The notes under the pieces are model-generated. The model saw only the letters and a program-made list of their open reading frames with translations. It had not been told where the DNA came from and did not search any database. A program made the translations under genes and the position numbers. Positions 48,113 to 57,132 of a stretch of DNA of 64,000 nucleotides are shown here, in pieces. Position 1 is the first letter of the stretch; each line of letters begins with the position of its first letter. The DNA is from JBEKSX01 sp049516635 (GTDB lineage: Bacteria; Bacteroidota; Ignavibacteria; Tepidaquicellales; OLB5): the NCBI GenBank assembly GCA_049516635.1, contig JBEKSX010000010.1, positions 10,331-74,330 on the forward strand, read 5' to 3'.

Positions 48113-50968
48113 CTATTTCAGTATTTTTTTTAGAAATTTTCCAGTAAAAGAATTCTTCTTTTTAGCAATATCTTCCGGTGTGCCGGTAGCTACTACATAA
48201 CCCCCTTTATCACCGCTTTCGGGTCCCAGGTCGATTATGTAGTCCGCGCACTTAATCACTTCTAGGTTATGCTCGACCACTATTATCGAATTACCTTTAT
48301 CTATCAGTTCCTTGAAGCTCTTCAGAAGTTTTGCAATATCGTGCAGATGAAGTCCTGTGGTGGGTTCGTCGAAGATGAACAGCGTCTTTTCCCCGGGATT
48401 CTGGAATGAAAGATGATAAGAAAGCTTTATCCTCTGTGCTTCTCCGCCCGAAAGTGTGGTAGCAGATTGCCCCAATCTCAGATATCCAAGCCCTACATCA
48501 TCTAATATCTTCAGCTTCGACGTTATCTTTGGAAATTCCTTGAAAAATGTTAATGCTTCAGTAACGCTCAATGACAGCACATCGCTTATATTCTTCCTGT
48601 TATATTTTATATCCAGTATTTCATCCTTATACCTTTTTCCTTTACAGATATCACACTCCAGGTATATATCAGCCATAAATTGCATAGCTATCTTTATTAC
48701 ACCCGAGCCTTCGCATGTTTCACATCTTCCGCCGGGTATATTGAACGAAAAATTCCCGGGTGTGAAACCTCTTATCTTTGCCGATGGAAGCGAACCGTAA
48801 AGTTCCCTGACCAGGTCGAAGATCTTTAGATAAGTCACGGGATTCGACCTCGGAGACCTGCCGATGGGGGTTTGGTCTACCAATTCCACATTGTGTATCT
48901 GCTGGTAACCTTTGATCTCCGAGAAAGCTCCTATTTTCTCACTGTAAACACCATCAAGCCGTTTCTTCAGCGCACCATACAGTATATCGCTTATCAGTGT
49001 CGACTTTCCCGAACCGCTTACACCCGTAATGCATACAAATACTCCGAGCGGTATCTCGACATCAATATTCTTAAGATTATTTTCCGAGGCTCCCTTGAGT
49101 ATGAGCCAATTATTTTTTACACTTCTTCTCCTTGAGGGAACATCTATTTTCAGTTTAGATGATAAATATTTGCCCGTATAGGAATCCGGGACCTTCACGA
49201 TTCCTTTCAAATCACCTGAATAGATCACCTCACCTCCATACTCACCTGCATCGGGTCCCATGTCTATGATGTAATCGCTCGATCTGATCATCTCGGGATC
49301 ATGTTCCACTACGATGACCGTGTTTCCGATATCTCTTAATGATTTCAGTATTCTTATCAGTCTGTCATTATCCCTGGGATGTAAGCCAATGCTGGGTTCA
49401 TCGAGAACATATATCGAACCAACGAGTGATGAACCGAGTGATGTAGCAAGGTTGATCCTTTGTGCCTCACCTCCTGAAAGCGTGCTGGTAAGACGGTTCA
49501 ACGTTAAGTAACCCAACCCTACTTCATACAGATACGTCAAGCGGCTCTTAATCTCGTCCAGAATTCTGCCGGCAACCTTCTGCTCATAAGCAGGCAGCTT
49601 GATATCCTTAAAGAATAAATAAAGCTCCTCGATATTGCTTCTTACAATATTATCTATTGTCTTACCGTGGAACTTCACGTATAATGCTTCTTTCCGAAGA
49701 CGGGAGCCGTTGCATTCCGAGCATGTTGTGTAAGCACGGTAACGACTTAACAGAACGCGGTAGTGTATCTTATATGCTGCCTCTCGTTCCACCATCCTGA
49801 AGAACTTGTTTATACCGATATACTCACCTGCACCTTTATACACAAGGTCGATCTCTTCTTTGGTCAGATCTTTGAAGGGAATATGGATCCTGATGTCATA
49901 TTTTTTTGATGCTGCTATCAGGTCACTGAGATGTCTGCTGTGCTTCGGAGTAGAGAACGGATGTATCGCATTCATGAAGATGGATTTTGATTTGTCCGGC
50001 ACGATCAGGTCAGGATCAAGGTCTATTGTCTCACCAAATCCCTGACACCTGGGGCATGCCCCTATCGGGTTATTGAATGAAAAAAATACCGGCTCGGGTA
50101 CCTCGAACCTTATGCCGTCACGCTCAAAATGCAGGTTGAACTTGTATTCCTGAAGATTTTTCTTTGTTCTCTCATTGCCATTGTTCTCATCCAGCAGGAT
50201 CGAAAGATATCCGTCACCTTCGGCATAAGCTTGTTCAAGCGAATCCGTAACACGCTGAAGAGTTTCATTGTCATCGTGCTTGTAAATTAGCCTGTCGACA
50301 ATGACTTTCGCATTTGCGAGCTTGATATTTTTGGGTTCAATTTTCTGGTTAAGATCAATTATCTCATTTTCCTCATATATCCTGAAAAAGCCTTTTTGCT
50401 TGAGCGTATCCAGTTCCTGTTTGGATGTTTTGGATTTATGCGGCTGAAGTGGAAAAGTTATGTACAATTTTGAACCGTCCCCGTTGTGTGAGTCCAGTCC
50501 TGATAAAAATTTCAGTATATCCTCTATTGTATTCCTTGTAACCTCTTTGCCGGAAACTGGGCTGTATGTTTTTCCTGCTCTTGCAAAAAGGAGCCGGAGA
50601 TAATCATATATTTCAGTAGAGGTTCCAACCGTACTGCGGGGATTCCTTGCAGCTGATTTTATCTCAATTGCCATCGAAGGGGCAAGTCCCGTAATGGAAT
50701 CGACATCGGGTTTATCTATTCTCTCAAGGAATTGCCTGGCATAAGATGAAAGGCTCTCTATATAACGCCTTTGACCTTCGGCGTATATAGTATCGAATAC
50801 CAGGGAACTTTTACCCGAGCCGCTCAATCCTGTTACTACAACCAGTTTATTGTGCGGGATCTCTACATCGATGTTCTTCAGGTTATTGACCTTCGCCCCC
50901 TTGATAACAATAGCATTGCTCCGGTTCGGCTTATTATTCTCAATATTTGTTTTACCGTTCGATTTCAC
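48113..50968 (-). CDS. uvrA: UvrABC excinuclease subunit A
   Basis: The 951-residue protein is the damage-recognition ATPase of nucleotide excision repair. It has two ABC ATPase halves: Walker A VVTGLSGSGKSSLVFDT (residues about 45-60) and CITGVSGSGKSTLISDI (near 650), with two signature motifs TLSGGEAQRINLAT and TLSGGEAQRIKLSY, and NPRSTVGTSTEIYDYLRL. Zinc-binding parts include ACPRCQGFG, CSECNGSRL and CETCEGSG...CDICKGKRY. Before ACPRC the usual first Cys pair is replaced by HFERDGIRFEVPEP; I think this variant is common in this phylum. It is transcribed alone, leftward. Confidence 0.96.
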   Translation of the reverse strand: MKSNGKTNIENNKPNRSNAIVIKGAKVNNLKNIDVEIPHNKLVVVTGLSGSGKSSLVFDTIYAEGQRRYIESLSSYARQFLERIDKPDVDSITGLAPSMAIEIKSAARNPRSTVGTSTEIYDYLRLLFARAGKTYSPVSGKEVTRNTIEDILKFLSGLDSHNGDGSKLYITFPLQPHKSKTSKQELDTLKQKGFFRIYEENEIIDLNQKIEPKNIKLANAKVIVDRLIYKHDDNETLQRVTDSLEQAYAEGDGYLSILLDENNGNERTKKNLQEYKFNLHFERDGIRFEVPEPVFFSFNNPIGACPRCQGFGETIDLDPDLIVPDKSKSIFMNAIHPFSTPKHSRHLSDLIAASKKYDIRIHIPFKDLTKEEIDLVYKGAGEYIGINKFFRMVEREAAYKIHYRVLLSRYRAYTTCSECNGSRLRKEALYVKFHGKTIDNIVRSNIEELYLFFKDIKLPAYEQKVAGRILDEIKSRLTYLYEVGLGYLTLNRLTSTLSGGEAQRINLATSLGSSLVGSIYVLDEPSIGLHPRDNDRLIRILKSLRDIGNTVIVVEHDPEMIRSSDYIIDMGPDAGEYGGEVIYSGDLKGIVKVPDSYTGKYLSSKLKIDVPSRRRSVKNNWLILKGASENNLKNIDVEIPLGVFVCITGVSGSGKSTLISDILYGALKKRLDGVYSEKIGAFSEIKGYQQIHNVELVDQTPIGRSPRSNPVTYLKIFDLVRELYGSLPSAKIRGFTPGNFSFNIPGGRCETCEGSGVIKIAMQFMADIYLECDICKGKRYKDEILDIKYNRKNISDVLSLSVTEALTFFKEFPKITSKLKILDDVGLGYLRLGQSATTLSGGEAQRIKLSYHLSFQNPGEKTLFIFDEPTTGLHLHDIAKLLKSFKELIDKGNSIIVVEHNLEVIKCADYIIDLGPESGDKGGYVVATGTPEDIAKKKNSFTGKFLKKILK

Positions 50969-51430
50969 TTTTACTGAATCTCAAACCTATAATATCATCA
51001 TTTCTGGAGTTAATTAAAATGAAGAAAATATAGTGCAGTTGTAATTGTTCAGGCTCTGGATGTCTTATTCTCCAGAACTTTTATAAGAAAACATCTATTT
51101 AGTTGACCTTTATTCAAGGCTCAAGAGGGAATAAACAACTTCCGAATTTTCATATATTCAGAGATAATTAGCAGTCCTTAGCGATTTACTCAACTTTCAG
51201 TATTCAATAAGATATTAATTGTATCTTAACACCAAACAGCAAATTAGAGGCTTAGAGTGATTGCCCCTTTGTTTTTCTGACGCTTTTTTGGAAACTGTGT
51301 GGGCGTCAGTTAGGTTACACATATTAGCATAACAGGTTGATTTTTAGATAAATTTGCTTATATTTGGGTTTACTGTCTTGATTATCTTTCTATTTAAGAA
51401 TATATTTGTTGACATATAAAGATTTTATAA
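50969..51430. other. Divergent intergenic region between uvrA and rpsF
   Basis: The 462-base gap contains the rpsF promoter (51378-51406) and a hairpin with arms CTGACGC / GCGTCAG (about 51278-51310). The region near uvrA must hold its promoter, which I cannot define. No gene or dispersed repeat of the local families was recognised. Confidence 0.5.
51378..51406 (+). promoter_or_regulatory. Probable rpsF operon promoter
   Basis: TTGATT (51378-51383) and TATATT (51401-51406) are separated by 17 bases, 24 bases before the rpsF ATG. The short leader leaves no room for a long autoregulatory structure. Confidence 0.6.
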
Positions 51431-51871
51431 ATGACAAATAGAGAATCAAAAACATACGAAACGATATTCATCCTTGATGCTATGCTTGATGATGATAATA
51501 TCGAATCTATCATCAATAAATTTTCAACTTTTTTAAACAAAAACGACTGTAGTATCGTTAAAGTCGATAAATGGGGAAGAAAAAAGTTCGCTTACCCCAT
51601 TAAGAAAAAATATACAGGTTATTACGTTTCTATAGATTTTACAACATTAACTAATACTATTGTTACCAAACTGGACAGGGCGTATCACCTTGATGAGAAC
51701 GTTCTGAGGTTTTTAACGGTCAATTTCGATAAGAAGACTTTAGCGGAAAGAAAAGCTTATTTCGATAAAAAAGAGATGGACCTGGCTAACATTACGAAAG
51801 AACGTGAAGCTGCGGAAGCAAAAACAGAAGTGCCTGAACTTGAAACAGAAAATCCTGAGAAACAAGTTTGA
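51431..51871 (+). CDS. rpsF: Ribosomal protein bS6
   Basis: The 146-residue protein begins with YETIFILDAMLDDDNIESII and continues VDKWGRKKFAYPIKKKYTGYYV and LDRAYHLDENVLRFLTVNFDKK, the S6 fold. The last 40 residues form a charged extension (KEREAAEAKTEVPE) longer than in the E. coli protein. S6 binds 16S rRNA with S18 in the 30S platform. It heads an operon with ssb and rplI; rpsR, its usual partner gene, is not in this window. Confidence 0.95.
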   Translation: MTNRESKTYETIFILDAMLDDDNIESIINKFSTFLNKNDCSIVKVDKWGRKKFAYPIKKKYTGYYVSIDFTTLTNTIVTKLDRAYHLDENVLRFLTVNFDKKTLAERKAYFDKKEMDLANITKEREAAEAKTEVPELETENPEKQV

Positions 51872-51920
51872 TTTTATTTCATAATTCTCATTATTAACAG
51901 TAAACATTTGGAGGTAAATA

Positions 51921-52391
51921 ATGGCTGACTTAAAGATGCCCGAACTCAATTCAGTAATTATAGCAGGGAATTTAACGAAAGATCCTATTTTCAGGCAGAC
52001 AACTAACGGAACTCCCGTAGTCAATTTTTCGATCGCCAGCAACAGAAGGTACAGAGACAGCAAAGATGACTGGCAGGAAGACGTCTGTTATGTTGGTATT
52101 GTTGCGTGGAACAAGCTCGCCGAAAGCTGCAGGGACAAGCTGAAAAAAGGTAACGCAGTTCTGGTTGAAGGCGAATTGCAAAGCAGAACGTTCAAAACCG
52201 AAAAAGGTGACAGTAAAACCATCGTCGAGATAAAAGCCAGGAGGATCCAGTTTTTAAACAAAAAATTAAATGCATCTGAAGAACATACAGGTGAAGAACA
52301 TGAAGTGGCTCCGACAACATTTGAAGACGATACATTTGAAAAGCATCTTTCTCCTGAAGATACCGCTCTTCTTGAAGGTAGCTCCAATTAA
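51921..52391 (+). CDS. ssb: Single-stranded DNA-binding protein
   Basis: The 156-residue protein has an OB fold: LNSVIIAGNLTKDPIFRQT at residues 9-27, VVNFSIASNRRYRD, KLAESCRDKLKKGNAVLVEGEL and KTIVEIKARRIQFLNKK. The start follows GGAGG. The C-terminus is acidic (EHEVAPTTFEDDTFEKHL...) but ends LLEGSSN and lacks the D-D-D-I-P-F tip that normally recruits repair proteins. It may be a specialised or second Ssb. It is placed where rpsR is normally found in this operon. Confidence 0.92.
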   Translation: MADLKMPELNSVIIAGNLTKDPIFRQTTNGTPVVNFSIASNRRYRDSKDDWQEDVCYVGIVAWNKLAESCRDKLKKGNAVLVEGELQSRTFKTEKGDSKTIVEIKARRIQFLNKKLNASEEHTGEEHEVAPTTFEDDTFEKHLSPEDTALLEGSSN

Positions 52392-52424
52392 GAATAATTT
52401 TTCAATCAATATTAATTAATTTTG

Positions 52425-52460
52425 AAGTAGAGCAAGTTGCTTAACTGCTCTACTTTTATT
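52425..52460 (+). terminator. Hairpin plus T tract between ssb and rplI
   Basis: AAGTAGAGCA (52425-52434) pairs perfectly with TGCTCTACTT (52446-52455), followed by a T-rich stretch. It could end the rpsF-ssb transcript or act as an attenuator; rplI begins 12 bases after the T-rich stretch, so read-through or an internal promoter would be needed. Confidence 0.8.
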
Positions 52461-52471
52461 ATTTTTAAAAT

Positions 52472-52933
52472 ATGAAAGTAATACTTAAACAGGATTATGA
52501 AACTCTGGGAAAAATAGGCGATAGTGTCAATGTTAAAGACGGTTATGCGATGAACTACCTGATTCCCAACAATATCGCCATGAGGGCAACCGAAAGCAAC
52601 CTGAAAGTTCTCGCGGAGATCAAAAAGAACCGGGAACTGAAGCTGAAAAAGGATACCGCAGATGCAGAAAAATTTGCCGGCGATCTCGGTAATCTGACTC
52701 TCGAGATAAAGGCAAAAGCGGGCGATGATGACAGAATTTACGGATCTGTAAACGCCCAGATAATTTCCGAAGCCCTCAATGAAAAGGGTTATAAAATAGA
52801 TAAAAAACAAATAGAACTGGAAGAACCGATCAAACAGATTGGAATCTTTCCGGTAAATATAAAGTTAACAAGCAGTGTCAAAGCTTCCTTAAAAGTATGG
52901 ATAGTTAAGGAACAGCACAAAGAAGGAGTTTGA
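52472..52933 (+). CDS. rplI: Ribosomal protein bL9
   Basis: The 153-residue protein begins MKVILKQDYETLGKIGDSV and has VKDGYAMNYLIPNNIAM, then a long central helix (KVLAEIKKNRELKLKKD) and the C-terminal domain (RIYGSVNAQIISEALNEKGYKI). L9 binds 23S rRNA near the L1 stalk. It starts 81 bases after ssb, with a hairpin between, and is followed 4 bases later by korA, so the two are probably on one message. Confidence 0.95.
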   Translation: MKVILKQDYETLGKIGDSVNVKDGYAMNYLIPNNIAMRATESNLKVLAEIKKNRELKLKKDTADAEKFAGDLGNLTLEIKAKAGDDDRIYGSVNAQIISEALNEKGYKIDKKQIELEEPIKQIGIFPVNIKLTSSVKASLKVWIVKEQHKEGV

Positions 52934-52937
52934 CTAA

Positions 52938-54773
52938 ATGGAAAAAACAGCACAAGTTCTTAAAAGCGCTGTTATCAGATTCGCAGGCGATTCGGGGGAT
53001 GGAATGCAGCTTACAGGTACACAATTTACCCAGACTGCAGCAGAGCTTGGAAATGACCTGAGCACTCTTCCGGATTATCCAGCCGAGATCAGGGCTCCTG
53101 CCGGAACACTATTCGGAGTAAGCGGATTCCAGATACAATTCAGCAGCACAGACATTCATTCGCCGGGTGACGAACCCGACGTTCTGGTTGCTATGAATCC
53201 TGCTGCACTCAAAGTAAACCTTAAAGACCTGAAGAAGGGCGGAATGATTATTGCAAACGTAGATTCATTCAACAAAAAGAATCTCGAGCTTGCCAAATTT
53301 GAGACCAATCCCCTTGAGGATGGAACACTTGACGGATACAGGGTTTATGATGTTCCCATTACAAAGTCTACTACATTAGCACTTCAGGACAGCGGTTTGA
53401 ACATGAAGGAAATTACCCGTTGCAAGAATTTCTTTGCACTTGGCATCATGTACTGGATGTTTAACAGAACAATGGACCAAACCATCGACTGGATCACCAA
53501 AAGATTTAAGAACAATCCCCAGCTTAGAGATGCAAATATTAAAGCTATGAAAGCCGGTTATAATTTCGGCGATACAGCCGAGATATTTACATCAAGGTTC
53601 GAGGTCAAGCCCGCCAAGCTTGAAAAAGGTACTTACAGAAACATCAACGGTAATGAAGCGGCAGCGCTCGGCATGATAGCGGCTTCACAAAAGAGCGGGC
53701 TTCCGTTATTTCTCGGTTCATATCCCATTACTCCGGCAAGCGAGATACTGCATGAACTTTCTAAATATAAGAACTATAACGTCAGGACCTTCCAGGCAGA
53801 AGACGAGATAGCCGGAATATGTGCTGCGATAGGCGCATCTTTCGGTGGAGCTTTAGGTCTAACAACCACAAGCGGTCCCGGCCTGGCACTGAAGACCGAA
53901 GCCATCGGTCTTGCTGTGATGGTTGAGCTTCCGCTCGTTATTGCCAATATACAGCGCGGAGGACCCAGCACAGGTCTGCCCACAAAAATGGAGCAGGCGG
54001 ATCTGCTTCAGTCTGTCATGGGACGAAACGGTGAATGTCCCGTTCCGGTCGTAGCGGCGTGCACCCCGTCTGATTGTTTCTATATGATATACGAAGCAGC
54101 ACGCATTGCAATAAAATATATGACTCCTGTGATCTTCCTCTCCGACGGATATCTTGCAAACGGTTCCGAACCATGGAAAGTCCCGCATGCCGGTGAGCTT
54201 GCGGAAATCCCGGTCAAGTTCAGAACAGATCCGGAAGGATTTATGCCTTACTTGAGAGATGAAAACCTTTCACGTCCGTGGGCTATTCCCGGGACACCGG
54301 GGCTGGAGCACAGGATAGGCGGCCTTGAAAAAGAAAATATTACAGGAAATGTCTGCTACATTCCCGAAAACCACGAATTGATGGTCAAATTGCGGGACCA
54401 GAAAGTGAAGAACGTAGCGAACGATATACCACCTGCAGCAGTTGACGGACCGCAGGAAGGTGAACTCCTTGTGGTCGGCTGGGGAAGCACATACGGCTCC
54501 ATTACAGCAGCAAGAGAAAACCTGCAGTCAAAGGGATATAATTTCTCCCAGCTTCATCTAAGATATTTGAATCCATTCCCGAAAAACCTTGGAGAAGTTT
54601 TGAAAAGATTCAAACACATTCTCGTTGCAGAGATGAACCTGGGACAGCTTGCAAAATTGCTGAGAATGGAATATCTCATCGACTGTCTCCAGCTTAATAA
54701 AGTGCAGGGGCTGCCATTCAAAGCTTACGAAATAGAAAAGAAAGTTTTAGAAATCTTAACAGGCAAAAAATAA
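52938..54773 (+). CDS. korA: 2-oxoacid:ferredoxin oxidoreductase, fused gamma-alpha subunit
   Basis: The 611-residue protein fuses a gamma domain (residues about 10-190: VIRFAGDSGDGMQLTG, EIRAPAGTLFGVSGFQIQF) to an alpha domain (about 225-611: ALGMIAASQKSGLPLFLG, YPITPASEILHELSK, QAEDEIAGICAAIGASFGGA, TSGPGLALKTEAIGLAVM, RGGPSTGLPTKMEQADL). This is the KorA arrangement of 2-oxoglutarate:ferredoxin oxidoreductases. With KorB it decarboxylates 2-oxoglutarate to succinyl-CoA, reducing ferredoxin, or runs in reverse in the reductive TCA cycle. It indicates ferredoxin-based central metabolism. Substrate is assigned by family resemblance. Confidence 0.93.
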   Translation: MEKTAQVLKSAVIRFAGDSGDGMQLTGTQFTQTAAELGNDLSTLPDYPAEIRAPAGTLFGVSGFQIQFSSTDIHSPGDEPDVLVAMNPAALKVNLKDLKKGGMIIANVDSFNKKNLELAKFETNPLEDGTLDGYRVYDVPITKSTTLALQDSGLNMKEITRCKNFFALGIMYWMFNRTMDQTIDWITKRFKNNPQLRDANIKAMKAGYNFGDTAEIFTSRFEVKPAKLEKGTYRNINGNEAAALGMIAASQKSGLPLFLGSYPITPASEILHELSKYKNYNVRTFQAEDEIAGICAAIGASFGGALGLTTTSGPGLALKTEAIGLAVMVELPLVIANIQRGGPSTGLPTKMEQADLLQSVMGRNGECPVPVVAACTPSDCFYMIYEAARIAIKYMTPVIFLSDGYLANGSEPWKVPHAGELAEIPVKFRTDPEGFMPYLRDENLSRPWAIPGTPGLEHRIGGLEKENITGNVCYIPENHELMVKLRDQKVKNVANDIPPAAVDGPQEGELLVVGWGSTYGSITAARENLQSKGYNFSQLHLRYLNPFPKNLGEVLKRFKHILVAEMNLGQLAKLLRMEYLIDCLQLNKVQGLPFKAYEIEKKVLEILTGKK

Positions 54774-54775
54774 CA

Positions 54776-55816
54776 ATGTCTCCAGAAGAAAACAAAAATA
54801 TTTCAGAGATCAACAAAGTACTTTCAGCTAAAGATTTTTCTTCAGACCAGGACGTACGATGGTGTCCGGGCTGCGGTGATTATTCCATATTGGCGCAGGT
54901 CCAAAGGGTAATGCCTTCGCTGAATATACCCAGGGAAAAAATAGTGTTTGTAGCCGGTATCGGATGTTCAAGCAGATTCCCCTATTACATGAACACTTAC
55001 GGCTTCCACGGGATACACGGCAGGGCAACCGCGATTGCTTCCGGCTTAAAAATGGCGCGTCCCGACCTTTCGGTCTGGATTGCTACCGGTGACGGCGACC
55101 TGCTCAGCATTGGGGGCAATCATTATATGCACCTGATGAGAAGGAACGTGGACGTGAACATTTTATTGTTCAATAATAAGATATACGGTCTTACTAAAGG
55201 ACAATATTCCCCCACATCCGAGCACGGCAAGATCACGAAATCCACGCCGATGGGAGCTATCGATCACCCGGTATATCCAGTTTCACTTTCACTAGGGGCA
55301 AACGGCACATTTGTTGCAAGAACGATAGACCGCGAACCGAAACACATGCAGGAAATTATTCTACGGGGAAGCCGTCACAAGGGTACGTCTTTTATCGAAA
55401 TATATCAGAACTGCAATATTTTCAATGACGGCGCATATGACAATCTAACCGAAAAGGATACAAAAGCAGATAATGTTCTCGTACTTGAACACGGAAAACC
55501 ACTCGTATTCGGTAAAGAAAATGACAAAGGTATTAAGCTTGACGGGTTCAAACCGATAGTCATTTCACTTAATGACGGGAAATATTCCATCAATGACGTA
55601 CTGGTCCATGATGAAAAATCAAGAGAGCTAGCGTTCATATTGTCCGAGCTGACCGAATACAAAGGCTTCCCGACACCGATAGGGGTATTTCTGGATATAG
55701 AAAGATCCACCTATGAAACCGAAATGGCACAGCAAATAGAAACCTCAATTGCAAAGAACGGCAAAGGCGACCTGGAAAAATTGCTGTATAGCGGTAATAC
55801 CTGGAATATTAATTAA
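54776..55816 (+). CDS. korB: 2-oxoacid:ferredoxin oxidoreductase, beta subunit
   Basis: The 346-residue protein holds the thiamine diphosphate and [4Fe-4S] sites: WCPGCGDYSILAQVQ near residue 28, GIGCSSRFPYYM near residue 62, GDGDLLSIGGNH near residue 103 with NKIYGLTKGQYSPTSE after it, and IEIYQNCNIFND near residue 205. The three Cys regions are those that bind the cluster in this family. It starts 2 bases after korA and is followed by a strong terminator. Confidence 0.94.
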   Translation: MSPEENKNISEINKVLSAKDFSSDQDVRWCPGCGDYSILAQVQRVMPSLNIPREKIVFVAGIGCSSRFPYYMNTYGFHGIHGRATAIASGLKMARPDLSVWIATGDGDLLSIGGNHYMHLMRRNVDVNILLFNNKIYGLTKGQYSPTSEHGKITKSTPMGAIDHPVYPVSLSLGANGTFVARTIDREPKHMQEIILRGSRHKGTSFIEIYQNCNIFNDGAYDNLTEKDTKADNVLVLEHGKPLVFGKENDKGIKLDGFKPIVISLNDGKYSINDVLVHDEKSRELAFILSELTEYKGFPTPIGVFLDIERSTYETEMAQQIETSIAKNGKGDLEKLLYSGNTWNIN

Positions 55817-55836
55817 AAATTTTATCTTACTTATAC

Positions 55837-55870
55837 AAAAGGATTGCTTGTGAAAGCAATCCTTTTTTTT
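55837..55870 (+). terminator. Rho-independent terminator after korB
   Basis: AAAAGGATTGCTT pairs with AAGCAATCCTTTT around GTGA and is followed by a T tract. It also separates the rightward operon from the leftward sigma-factor operon. Confidence 0.92.
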
Positions 55871-55892
55871 TATATAATATTAAATTTTCTTT

Positions 55893-56369
55893 TTAGCTTC
55901 GCGAGGTTTTTAGTCTTCCCTTCAAAAAAATTCTATCAGCAACTAGATACAGAGCGAATATCAATAAAAAAGATAATAGTATACTCAGAGTTTTAGGTGT
56001 GGCGGAAAGTCCGAGATAATTCAAAATACCCATAGAGAATGATTTTATGTAACCGACAAACTGCTGGACATAATTAGATGACGTTTCGATGGTCGGCTGA
56101 ATCCTTACGCTTGTTGTTTCTATTTTCGAATTAACTTCCCCGCCTGAAAGATAACCGATGATAATTGTAACAAAAAGTGTAAGTGAAATAAATGTGCCGA
56201 TAATATATTTTGCTATCCTATCCCTCTTAAGCTCTTCTATAGCGGTCTTATTTTCTGCAGCCACTCTTTCCATCAGAACGCTCGTAAAATTTGCAGATGT
56301 AATGTAGACGGAAGACCTGCGAAGTGCATTATCAATATATTCTTCTATTTTCTTGCTGTTATCCGGCAT
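55893..56369 (-). CDS. Two-helix membrane protein of the ECF-sigma operon, possible anti-sigma factor
   Basis: The 158-residue protein starts with a soluble helical region (residues 1-50) followed by two transmembrane segments (IIGTFISLTLFVTIIIGYL and LSILLSFLLIFALYLVA). It begins 26 bases after the sigma-factor gene in the same direction. The location and topology fit an anti-sigma factor or partner, but I see no zinc (HxxxCxxC) motif or known anti-sigma domain, so this is context-based. Confidence 0.65.
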   Translation of the reverse strand: MPDNSKKIEEYIDNALRRSSVYITSANFTSVLMERVAAENKTAIEELKRDRIAKYIIGTFISLTLFVTIIIGYLSGGEVNSKIETTSVRIQPTIETSSNYVQQFVGYIKSFSMGILNYLGLSATPKTLSILLSFLLIFALYLVADRIFLKGRLKTSRS

Positions 56370-56395
56370 TTTTTATACAATGTGTTAAAATTTGT

Positions 56396-57043
56396 TTAAA
56401 ATGCGTAAATAAATTCCATAAGGCTTTCCTGAGAATAAACCTCTGTTATAATTTCTTTCAGCTTTTCTTTAGCCCTGAAGATTCTGTTCTTTACAGTACC
56501 CAGGGGTAATCCAAGGGTTTCGGATATCTCATCATGCGAAAGATCGTTAATATAAAATAGTGTAAGAATAACCGAATATTTTTCAGGCAGCTTACCGAGA
56601 TATTCGTTAATCAATTCCCTTATCTCAATGTCCATAGCACTTTTATCCGTACGATAAATATCGCTTACTCCGTACCTGTTCCTGTCTATTTTCATTTCGT
56701 TAAATGAGATATCATCTTTCCCGCTGTCACCGGAAACATCGTCCATTCTTATCAGGTTATAAGTTTTCGTTTTAAGCTTTTTATAATTATCGAGTGCGGT
56801 ATTGTAAACTATCCGGTAAAAATATGTCGAAAACTTCGAACGCTCTTCGAACTGACCCTCGATGATCGCTCTGAAAGCTTTGATGAATGCTTCCTGCAAT
56901 GAGTCTTCTGCTTCCTCCCTGTTCTTAAGTATTCTCATTGTCAGGGTCATAGCTTTATCCTTATATTTTTCGACGATCTGTTCAAATACATTAAATTCAC
57001 CATTTTTTATTTTCCTGATTATATTCAGCTCAAGGTCATACAT
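56396..57043 (-). CDS. ECF-type RNA polymerase sigma factor
   Basis: The start is placed at 57043 (MYDLELNIIRKIKNG, 215 residues); the frame from 57100 adds 19 residues unlike the family. Region 2 is at about residues 20-85 (FEQIVEKYKDKAMTLTMRILKN, EEAEDSLQEAFIKAFRAI) and region 4 at about 140-205 (LPEKYSVILTLFYINDLSHDEISETLGLPLGTVKNRIFRAKEKL). A poorly conserved linker between them (residues about 95-135) is longer than usual. It probably directs transcription in response to an envelope signal, given its operon with a DUF4097 lipoprotein and membrane proteins. Confidence 0.93.
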   Translation of the reverse strand: MYDLELNIIRKIKNGEFNVFEQIVEKYKDKAMTLTMRILKNREEAEDSLQEAFIKAFRAIIEGQFEERSKFSTYFYRIVYNTALDNYKKLKTKTYNLIRMDDVSGDSGKDDISFNEMKIDRNRYGVSDIYRTDKSAMDIEIRELINEYLGKLPEKYSVILTLFYINDLSHDEISETLGLPLGTVKNRIFRAKEKLKEIITEVYSQESLMEFIYAF

Positions 57044-57132
57044 GCATGATTCGATTTTTTTTATGGGTGCCGGATGCCTATTTTCACTAAATATAAACAA
57101 AAAACTTATTACTAAAATTATATTAAGAACAC

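Noticed and set aside
49970..50120. Broken zinc finger in UvrA as a sign of inactivation
   Set aside because: The missing first Cys pair before ACPRC appears to be a lineage-typical variant; all ATPase motifs are intact.
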